This document shows positions 8,471 through 15,048 of a stretch of DNA of 38,984 nucleotides, piece by piece. The DNA lies in the NCBI GenBank assembly GCA_038227135.1, contig JBBRQC010000029.1, positions 1 through 38,984 on the forward strand. Reading direction: 5' to 3'. The position numbers were made by a program, and so were the translations under genes. Every line of letters begins with the position of its first letter. The first letter of the stretch is position 1. Below the pieces are notes generated by a model, which was not told the DNA's origin, ran no database searches, and saw only the letters and a program-made list of their open reading frames with translations. This DNA is from UBA4720 sp038227135 (lineage in GTDB: Bacteria > Gemmatimonadota > Gemmatimonadetes > Gemmatimonadales > Gemmatimonadaceae).

Positions 8471-10093
8471 ATGGCGCAGCTAGATCGCTTTCTCAACCTC
8501 CTCGTCACCAACAACGCTTCGGCATTGAATCTGTCCGAAGGCGAAGTCGCGACCGTGATGATAAAGGACTCTGCCCGCCCTGTGATGAAGCAGGCCCTCA
8601 CGAGCGCGCAGATTCTCAACCTGGTGCGAGAGATCTCCCCGTCCAACGCGCCGCACGCGCTGGACATCCACGGCAATACAAAGTTCGAGTATTCGTCCGC
8701 GGACGGAACGTTCGAAGTCTTGCTGACCCAGAACGGCAGGATCTCGGCGCGGATCGAGCGAAAGGCTGTCGGATCCAGTGGCTCGCAGCAGGCTGCGTCG
8801 GCTGTAGCCCCAGTCGCACCATCGGCTGCGACCAAAACGGCGACCCCAAGGTCGGCAGCCCCGAAAGTCGATGCGTCCCGAGCGCACACTCCGAAGTCGT
8901 CGGGGACCGGCGATCGTGCGCTGGAAAAGATCGAAACTCTCTTGCGGATCCTCATCGAGAACAAGGCATCGGACCTCCACCTTCGGGCCGGTTCGCCCCC
9001 GATGTTGCGCGCCAGCGGAGAAATCGAGCCAATCGCCGGCGAGGCTGTCCTGACCTCCGAGGACATCGATGTCATGCTGAGCTCGGTGATGCTCGAGCAG
9101 AATCGGGAGGAGTTCAAGGAAATCAACGACACCGATTTTGCGCACGAAATCGTCGGACTCGCCCGTTTCCGCGGCAACGCCCTTCGCGAACGCAAGGGAA
9201 CGGGCGCCGTATTTCGCGCGATCCCGGCCGCCGTCGTCACGGTAGAGCAGATGGGTATTTCGCAGGAGGTGCAGCGGCTCTGTCACCTCACCAAGGGACT
9301 CGTGCTCGTCACGGGACCAACCGGGTCGGGCAAGTCCACTACGCTCTGCGCGCTGATCGACCTCATCAACCGCACTCGCTCGGATCACGTGATCACCATC
9401 GAAGATCCGATCGAATTCGTGCACGAGAGCAAGAAGTGTCTCATCACCCAGCGTCACGTTGGAGTGCACACGTCCTCGTTCAAACACGCCCTCCGCGCTG
9501 CTCTGCGCGAAGATCCGGACATCGTGCTCGTTGGTGAGTTGCGCGACCTGGAGACCGTCTCAATGGCGATCGAAACGGCTGAGACCGGTCACCTCGTTTT
9601 CGGCACTGTGCACACATCGACTGCCGTCAGCACCATCGATCGCGTGATCGACCAGTTTCCGCCGGACAGGCAGGCGCAGATTCGAGTCATGCTGTCGGAG
9701 TCGCTCAAGGGGGTCATCTCGCAGGTGCTCTGCAAGAAGATAGGTGGGGGCCGTGTCGCGGCGCGCGAGATCATGTTATCGACACCCTCAGTCTCGAACC
9801 TGATTCGAGAGGGCAAGACTTTCCAGCTCCCTTCCGTGCTTCAGACTTCGCGCAGACTGGGAATGGTGACGATGAACGACGCGCTGATCGAGCTCGTCGA
9901 CTCCAACCAGGTCGAGCCGCGGGAAGCCTACCTCAAGGCGACGGACAAGGTTGGCATCATTCACATGCTGAAACAGCGCGGCAAAGACGTCAGCTTTGCG
10001 GACGTTGACGACGCCAAGGCAGCTGGTGCTGCGGACGGGACTGAGAAAACGGCGCCCAAGCCTGCGTCACGAGCGGGCTCGTCAGGCAGATAA
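8471..10093 (+). CDS. PilT-like type IV pilus/secretion ATPase with extra N-terminal domain
   Basis: A 540-residue ATPase of the GspE/PilT superfamily, closest in motif content to PilT retraction ATPases. From about residue 150 it is a standard PilT: N-domain (LLRILIENKASDLHLRAGSP), Walker A GPTGSGKST at 282-290, Asp box ITIEDPIEF, Walker B region DIVLVGELRDLET with Glu356, His box GTVHTSTA, and the C-terminal segment SNLIREGKTFQLPSVLQTSR. Residues 1-97 resemble a second, degenerate PilT N-domain (FLNLLVTNNASALNLSEGE). An Ala/Pro/Thr/Lys-rich linker of about 50 residues joins the two. Canonical PilT is about 345 residues, so the extension is real extra sequence. No pilin or other pilus genes are adjacent. 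A strong terminator follows. Role in pilus retraction or gliding-type motility is inferred. Confidence 0.93.
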   Translation: MAQLDRFLNLLVTNNASALNLSEGEVATVMIKDSARPVMKQALTSAQILNLVREISPSNAPHALDIHGNTKFEYSSADGTFEVLLTQNGRISARIERKAVGSSGSQQAASAVAPVAPSAATKTATPRSAAPKVDASRAHTPKSSGTGDRALEKIETLLRILIENKASDLHLRAGSPPMLRASGEIEPIAGEAVLTSEDIDVMLSSVMLEQNREEFKEINDTDFAHEIVGLARFRGNALRERKGTGAVFRAIPAAVVTVEQMGISQEVQRLCHLTKGLVLVTGPTGSGKSTTLCALIDLINRTRSDHVITIEDPIEFVHESKKCLITQRHVGVHTSSFKHALRAALREDPDIVLVGELRDLETVSMAIETAETGHLVFGTVHTSTAVSTIDRVIDQFPPDRQAQIRVMLSESLKGVISQVLCKKIGGGRVAAREIMLSTPSVSNLIREGKTFQLPSVLQTSRRLGMVTMNDALIELVDSNQVEPREAYLKATDKVGIIHMLKQRGKDVSFADVDDAKAAGAADGTEKTAPKPASRAGSSGR

Positions 10094-10111
10094 ACGATCT
10101 TGGAATTTGCG

Positions 10112-10144
10112 AAAACGTCCTCTTATAAAGGGGGCGTTTTTTTT
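10112..10144 (+). terminator. Rho-independent terminator, probably bidirectional
   Basis: A 9-bp stem (AACGTCCTC with GGGGGCGTT, two G-T pairs, loop TTATAAA) is followed by a run of eight T residues. It lies 20 bases after the PilT-like gene. Read on the minus strand the same stem is followed by TTTTCGC, so it may also end the minus-strand sugar operon finishing at 10222. Confidence 0.85.
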
Positions 10145-10221
10145 GCACGTCCACCTGCGGCACGCCTACTCGAGTTAAGTGACATGCATGTCATGCCGAA
10201 GCTCTTCCGGCAATTCTCAGA

Positions 10222-10446
10222 TCACGGAGTTCCTGAAGTATCGATGCGCGCCTGGCGCGCCTCCGCGGAGTCGGCAGTCCTGAGCGCCTTACCGACGGCC
10301 CTGGCGCCGGGAATCTGGGAACGGGCGAACGTGCTGTCCTTTTCCCGTTGAGTAAGCTCCTGTTTCCTCGCAGCCTCTTCGGTCCCACAGGCTACTACTC
10401 CTGCTGAAAGTAGCGCGAGCACCAATCCATTAAACCGTGACGACAA
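10222..10446 (-). CDS. Small putative lipoprotein
   Basis: A 74-residue protein with an N-terminal hydrophobic segment and lipobox-like LLSAGVVAC, so Cys20 would be lipidated. The mature part is short, polar and probably helical (ARKQELTQREKD, then ADSAEARQARIDT). I do not recognise a family. The start appears to be TTG at 10446, because no ATG or GTG precedes the signal sequence in frame and GGAGGG lies immediately upstream, at a short spacing of three bases. It lies 48 bases after the MFS gene and may be the last gene of the sugar operon, although its sequence gives no hint of a role there. Confidence 0.65.
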   Translation of the reverse strand: MSSRFNGLVLALLSAGVVACGTEEAARKQELTQREKDSTFARSQIPGARAVGKALRTADSAEARQARIDTSGTP

Positions 10447-10494
10447 AGACCCTCCGGATCCGTTCCACCTCGAGCTTTGGTTACCGCTCCGCCA

Positions 10495-11769
10495 CTAACC
10501 GGGCGCTCCTGCCGCTGCTGACTCCGAAACCGTCCCTCCTCCCGCCTTCGGCTTGAAGAGGACTGCGAACAGAATGAATACCAGTGCGGCGCCCGCGGAT
10601 GGAACGAGCCAGATCGCGTGCCAGTCGTGCGTCACCTTCAGACATTGGTGGGCAGCCGCCGCCGTGTCCGTACAAGCTGCATTCGCCGTCGCAAATCTGT
10701 TGACGACCCATCCGGAGGCGAACGCGCCGATGAAATAGCCGAGGCCGTTCGTCACGAAGTTGATGAGGCCCTGCGCGGCAGCACGTATCTTCTCGCCCGC
10801 CCGCTGATCGGTGTAGATCTGCCCGCTCACGAAGAAGAAATCGTAGCAGACGCCGTGCAGGAGAATCCCGATGTAGATCAGCGACATCACCGGTCCATCG
10901 GCACCCATTCCGAACGCCAGATAGCGGAGCGCCCAGGCGGCCATGCCGACGAGCATGATCACCTTTATCCCGAATCTCCGCAGGACGAACGGAAGCAGTA
11001 GCATGAATATGATCTCCGACATCTGACCAAAAGTCTGAATAAATGCCGGATTGGGAGCGCCCACTTCGTTCAGGAAGGGATTCGCAAAGGTGTAGTAGAA
11101 CTGGAGCGGGATGCAGAGCAGAAAAGATCCCGCCACGAAGATGAAGAAGTCGCGGTTGCGCAGGAGCTGCAGTGCGTCGAGGCCGAGTGCGTCGCGCACG
11201 CTGAAACCCTGACCGGCGGCTTTGGGCGGAGTGTGCGGGAGCATGAGCGAGTACGCCGCCATCACGATCGAGGCTCCCGCCGCCAGTCTCATCGGCAGCA
11301 CGAGAGCGTCAGCATGAAAAACCCCACCGACGATGATTCCGGCGACAATCCACCCGATGGTCCCAAGCACCCGGATAAACGGGAAGTCGCGGCCGGGATC
11401 GCGCACGTGGTGGAACGAGATCGAGTTCGTGAGCGAGAGCGTCGGCATGTAGCAGAGCGCGTACAGAATCAGCAGCGGATAGAACGTGGAGAACGACGTC
11501 TGGAGTGAGACCATCCACATCAGAGCTCCACCGAGGAGGTGGAGAACCGCGAGGAGTTTTTCGCTGGAGAAGTACCTGTCCGCTATGACGCCCATGAAAA
11601 AGGGCGAGGCGAGCGCGGCAATCGCCGTGGCGCCATACGCGAGGCCGATCTGCCGGTCGGTGAAATGAAGGGTCTGACCGAGATACGTGCCCATTGTCAC
11701 GAACCAGACACCCCAGATGAAATACTGGAGGAACATCATGATCGAGAGCCGCGAGCGGACGCCGCTCAT
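10495..11769 (-). CDS. MFS permease, nucleoside/sugar:H+ symporter (NupG-like) type
   Basis: A 424-residue inner-membrane transporter with about twelve hydrophobic segments. It begins RLSIMMFLQYFIWGVWFVTMG and has the second-loop stretch FMGVIADRYFSSEKLLAVLH, typical of the NupG/XapB nucleoside-symporter branch of the major facilitator superfamily. Transporters of this branch are often found with Gfo/Idh and sugar isomerase genes, where they probably carry a sugar derivative rather than a nucleoside. The start overlaps the stop of the DUF1080 gene by four bases (ATGA), so it belongs to the same operon. I infer that it brings the product of periplasmic processing into the cytoplasm. The substrate is unknown. 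Confidence 0.9.
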   Translation of the reverse strand: MSGVRSRLSIMMFLQYFIWGVWFVTMGTYLGQTLHFTDRQIGLAYGATAIAALASPFFMGVIADRYFSSEKLLAVLHLLGGALMWMVSLQTSFSTFYPLLILYALCYMPTLSLTNSISFHHVRDPGRDFPFIRVLGTIGWIVAGIIVGGVFHADALVLPMRLAAGASIVMAAYSLMLPHTPPKAAGQGFSVRDALGLDALQLLRNRDFFIFVAGSFLLCIPLQFYYTFANPFLNEVGAPNPAFIQTFGQMSEIIFMLLLPFVLRRFGIKVIMLVGMAAWALRYLAFGMGADGPVMSLIYIGILLHGVCYDFFFVSGQIYTDQRAGEKIRAAAQGLINFVTNGLGYFIGAFASGWVVNRFATANAACTDTAAAAHQCLKVTHDWHAIWLVPSAGAALVFILFAVLFKPKAGGGTVSESAAAGAPG

Positions 11770-12509
11770 TTGATCTCCCGGATGCGAATGTTGCGAAGCC
11801 AGAGGGTTCCGTCGTGATCACCCTGGATGCCGATGTAACCGCTCGGCGCGCGGCCGTAGTGCGGGTACTGCGCGAACTTGCTCGCCTTGACTTTCGCCTC
11901 CCAGTCCGGGCTGGCGAGACTGTAGTCGACCACCTTCTGGCCGTTCATCCAATGCTGGACGTTGTTTCCGTTCAGGACGATGAGCGTGGAGTTCCACTCG
12001 CCCCCCGGCTTGACGACTCCAGCCGGGGATGGATAAAGGGCGTACGCCGCGCCCGCCGACGTGAGCCTGCTTTGCCCATCAGGGTGGCCCGCGTCATCAA
12101 GCAGCTGATACTCGGGCGCGCTCCAGTAAATGTGATCGTACTCCTCCGTTCCACGGTAAAACACGCCTGCATTCCCGCCCGGAGCGAGCTTCCAGTCCAG
12201 TGCGAGCTCGAAGTTGCCGAATTGATCCTTCGTGACGAGGTCTTTGGCAGATCCGGACTTGGTCAGGATACCGTCGACGATGGTCCAGCCGTCGGGAACC
12301 GACTGCGTCTTGTAGCCCCGCCACGCCGAGAGGTTCGTACCGTCGAACAGCGAGCGCCAACCAGCCGCGCGTTGCTCCGCCGTCAAAGGTGTAGCGCCCG
12401 ATACGGTGGTCCTCGCGGCCGGGACGCTACTCCCCATTTGCGTGCAACTCGCGGCGACCAGTGCCAGCTGGGAGATGATCGCCGCGCGAGCGGCAGCTCC
12501 GTGTATCAT
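11766..12509 (-). CDS. DUF1080 (3-keto-disaccharide hydrolase-like) lipoprotein
   Basis: A 247-residue protein of family DUF1080, a concanavalin-like beta-sandwich associated with cleavage of 3-keto-glycosides. The domain runs from about residue 50 to the end, beginning GWRSLFDGTNLSAWRGY and continuing through the family-typical NFELALDWKLAPGGNAGVFY, EYQLLDD and GYIGIQGDHDGTLWLRNIRI. The N-terminus (LALVAASC) looks like a signal peptide with a weak lipobox, so the mature protein is probably periplasmic and membrane-anchored. It starts 22 bases after the Gfo/Idh stop and overlaps the MFS start. In this operon it would split or hydrate a 3-keto sugar made by an upstream dehydrogenase. Domain assignment is firm; the reaction is inferred from family knowledge. 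Confidence 0.92.
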   Translation of the reverse strand: MIHGAAARAAIISQLALVAASCTQMGSSVPAARTTVSGATPLTAEQRAAGWRSLFDGTNLSAWRGYKTQSVPDGWTIVDGILTKSGSAKDLVTKDQFGNFELALDWKLAPGGNAGVFYRGTEEYDHIYWSAPEYQLLDDAGHPDGQSRLTSAGAAYALYPSPAGVVKPGGEWNSTLIVLNGNNVQHWMNGQKVVDYSLASPDWEAKVKASKFAQYPHYGRAPSGYIGIQGDHDGTLWLRNIRIREIK

Positions 12510-12531
12510 GTATTCCTCATGAAGGGATTGG

Positions 12532-14088
12532 TCAGACTGCCCAACCTGCGCGATACTCTCGCGTCAGATATTGATTCGCATCCGCAATGTTGGTTACGGC
12601 CATGCGCTCGCCGTCGTACAGAATCTTCCTTCCCTGCCCGGTGCGGAGCGCGACGATACCCAGGAGCATTGTCTCGGTGAGTTGAGCGGCGTATTCGATG
12701 GGGGAGCTCGCCTTTGCCTCGCCCTTGATCGCCTTCACCCAGTTCATCTCGTGACTCCAGGGGATGCGTTGAAACGTCTTCGGTACCAGCGCCGCGTCTT
12801 CTGTTAGCGACACCGGAAAGAGGCGCGGATTGGAACCGTAGGTGTCGTTCATCAGGATTCCTTTTTCGCCGATGAAAATGACGCCGCCTTCGCTTTTGAG
12901 TGTCACGTCGTCGGGAAGAAGATCCGGGCGAGGCGGATAGAGGCCGCCGTCGTACCAATTGAGCTTCACCGGGGGCTGCACACCGCGCGCGGGAAACTGG
13001 TAGTGGACCGCTGTGGCCACAGGATAGGAGACCGGCTTGTTGTAGCCGCGCGCTTCGCGGGTCCCCGGCTTGGCGAGCGGGTCCGGCGGAATCGGCTGCG
13101 TCCCCCACTGCGTGGAAGTCGCCTCGATGCTCGTCGGATAAGTCAGCCCGAGCGCCCAGTATGGATGATCGATCAGGTGTGCGCCCATGTCGCCTAGCGC
13201 ACCCACGCCGAAGTTGACCCACCCTCTCCAGTTGAATGGATGGTAGATCGGATGATACGGCACATTTTCGGCGATGGGCCCGAGGTAGAGATCCCAATGC
13301 AGTCCCGGCGGGACCGGATAGGATCCGAGCGCGGACGCCAGAAGCGTGTTCACGTAGCCGAAGCTGTACGGATTTCCGAACGGGCTGCCTGGCGAAGCGG
13401 GCGGCGGCGCACCAGTTGGTCGCGGGACTCCCTGCGGCCAGTACACCACCGGCCGATTGGTCCACACATGGACTTCGTGCACCGGTCCGATCATTCCCGC
13501 CTGTATCCATTCGTTGACGAGCCGCGCGCCTTCGCTCGAATGGCCCTGGTTTCCCATCTGTGTCACGATTTTGGGATTCGCCAACGCCAGCTCGCGCAGT
13601 ACTCGCGCTTCATGCACGGAGTAGGTGAGGGGCTTCTGCACGTACACGTGCTTGCCGGCCTGCATCGCCATCTTCGCGGCGACGGCGTGGACGTGATCGG
13701 GGGTAGCGATCACGACACCATCGATGTCCTTCTGCTTGTCGAGCATCTCGCGGAAATCCGAGTAGCGAGCGGCCTTGTCGAATTTCTGCTTCAGCGTGAT
13801 CCCTTCGGGCCGATCCTTCTTGGCGCCATCCTTGAGCCTCTCGGCAACCTTGCTTTCGGAATATCCGAAGTCCACGTCGGCAAAGGCGACGAGGTTCTCC
13901 GTCTTTGCCAGCTCGAGAGCATTCTCCGCTCCCATCCCCCCAAAGCCGATCACCGCGAAGTTGAGGGTGTCGCTGGGCGCCTGGTACCCGACTCCGCCGA
14001 GCACTCGTCGGGGCACGATCATCACGCCGAGTCCGATTTTCCCCGCATCCGCGACAAACTGCCGCCGCGTGACTTTCTTACCGGTCAT
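12532..14088 (-). CDS. Tat-exported Gfo/Idh/MocA family oxidoreductase
   Basis: A 518-residue oxidoreductase with a twin-arginine signal (TRRQFVADAGKIGLGVMIV, residues 7-25). The Rossmann motif is VIGFGGMGAENAL at 46-58, and the EKP-equivalent motif is QKPLTYSVHEA at 150-160, the variant common in exported members of the family. It is longer than cytosolic Gfo/Idh proteins (about 330-415 residues) through insertions in the C-terminal half, including VNFGVGALGDMGAHLIDHPYW-like sequence. Export of a nucleotide-dependent oxidoreductase implies a tightly held cofactor. It starts 46 bases after the TIM-barrel gene and is followed after 22 bases by DUF1080, so the three are probably cotranscribed. 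A role as periplasmic glycoside C3-oxidase or reductase is inferred. Confidence 0.92.
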   Translation of the reverse strand: MTGKKVTRRQFVADAGKIGLGVMIVPRRVLGGVGYQAPSDTLNFAVIGFGGMGAENALELAKTENLVAFADVDFGYSESKVAERLKDGAKKDRPEGITLKQKFDKAARYSDFREMLDKQKDIDGVVIATPDHVHAVAAKMAMQAGKHVYVQKPLTYSVHEARVLRELALANPKIVTQMGNQGHSSEGARLVNEWIQAGMIGPVHEVHVWTNRPVVYWPQGVPRPTGAPPPASPGSPFGNPYSFGYVNTLLASALGSYPVPPGLHWDLYLGPIAENVPYHPIYHPFNWRGWVNFGVGALGDMGAHLIDHPYWALGLTYPTSIEATSTQWGTQPIPPDPLAKPGTREARGYNKPVSYPVATAVHYQFPARGVQPPVKLNWYDGGLYPPRPDLLPDDVTLKSEGGVIFIGEKGILMNDTYGSNPRLFPVSLTEDAALVPKTFQRIPWSHEMNWVKAIKGEAKASSPIEYAAQLTETMLLGIVALRTGQGRKILYDGERMAVTNIADANQYLTREYRAGWAV

Positions 14089-14134
14089 CTATGGCGTTCC
14101 CCCAGATGTGATGTATCCAGTGCCGCAGCTACGA

Positions 14135-14986
14135 TCAGAATCTCAGCGCGTGCAGATTGTTGTAGCTGTTGCGGATCGTGGCGATCGGATCGGCCGGTTG
14201 GTCGTGCTCGACGAAGTAGTGCTTGAAGCCGGCTTTCCCGCTCTGCGCCAGGATGGAACGGAAATCGATTTTTCCCTGGCCGACATCGACCATCTTGTTG
14301 TCGGGCGGGCCTGCCGAATCCTTCACATGCGCCAGTGCGAACCGGTGTGGGAAGCGATTGAAATAATCGAGGGGATCTCCGCCGCCGAACACGACCCAGT
14401 AGATATCCATCTCGAAGTCGACGAGCTTGGGATCGGTTTCGCCGAGAAGAATGTCGAGCGGCCTGACGCCGTCGATGGCCTTCAGCTCGAAGTCGTGGTT
14501 GTGGTACGCGAACCGGAGTCCTGACGCCCTCGCCTGCGCGCCCACCTGATTGAATTGCGCGGCAATAGCCTTCCAGTCGGCGACGGTGCGCCTCTTCTCT
14601 TCCGGGATCCACGGAAGCGTCACCCACTTGTGCCCGATCGCCTTCGAGTCGTTGAGCACCTTCTGCCAGTTCTGGAAGGAGTCGTACGGCAGATGCGTCG
14701 AGGGTGAGGAGAGGTGGTATTTCTCCAGCATCTCGTGAACTTCGCGCGGCGTGCGGCCGAAATATCCGGCGAACTCGACCTCCTTGTAGCCGATCGCGGC
14801 AACCCGGGCCAGAGTACCGGGCATATCGGCCTTCATCAGGTCGCGAACGGTATAGAGCTGCAGCCCCACGCGTTCGACCCTGCGGCGGCGGGCGATAACG
14901 GCGGCGGCGGCGTCGGTGTCGCGGCTCACGACTCCGAGGGCAGCGACTCCCAGAGTCGCGAGGAAGTTGCGTCGTGTCTGTGTCAC
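14135..14986 (-). CDS. Tat-exported sugar isomerase/epimerase (xylose isomerase-like TIM barrel)
   Basis: A 283-residue protein of the xylose isomerase-like TIM-barrel (AP endonuclease family 2) superfamily. The Tat signal is TRRNFLATLGVAALGVV. The barrel begins GLQLYTVRDLM (residues 41-51) and carries probable metal ligands and catalytic residues in EVEFAGYFG (near 70), YHNHDFE (161-167), DFEMDIYWV (190-198) and AHVKD (219-223). Proteins of this kind with a Tat signal are frequent beside Gfo/Idh and DUF1080 genes in Bacteroidota, Planctomycetota and Gemmatimonadota. It is preceded by the TonB-dependent receptor gene with a 62-base gap and followed by Gfo/Idh after 46 bases. It may isomerise, epimerise or eliminate a keto-sugar in the periplasm. 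The exact reaction is unknown. Confidence 0.92.
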   Translation of the reverse strand: MTQTRRNFLATLGVAALGVVSRDTDAAAAVIARRRRVERVGLQLYTVRDLMKADMPGTLARVAAIGYKEVEFAGYFGRTPREVHEMLEKYHLSSPSTHLPYDSFQNWQKVLNDSKAIGHKWVTLPWIPEEKRRTVADWKAIAAQFNQVGAQARASGLRFAYHNHDFELKAIDGVRPLDILLGETDPKLVDFEMDIYWVVFGGGDPLDYFNRFPHRFALAHVKDSAGPPDNKMVDVGQGKIDFRSILAQSGKAGFKHYFVEHDQPADPIATIRNSYNNLHALRF

Positions 14987-15048
14987 AATGAGTGGGTGAG
15001 AGTGTGGCTAGTATGGACTACGGGCGGCCTCTTCGCAATAAAGCCGGA

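Noticed and set aside
13240..14226. 328-codon plus-strand frame
   Set aside because: It is antisense to the Tat Gfo/Idh gene and has no protein-like motifs.
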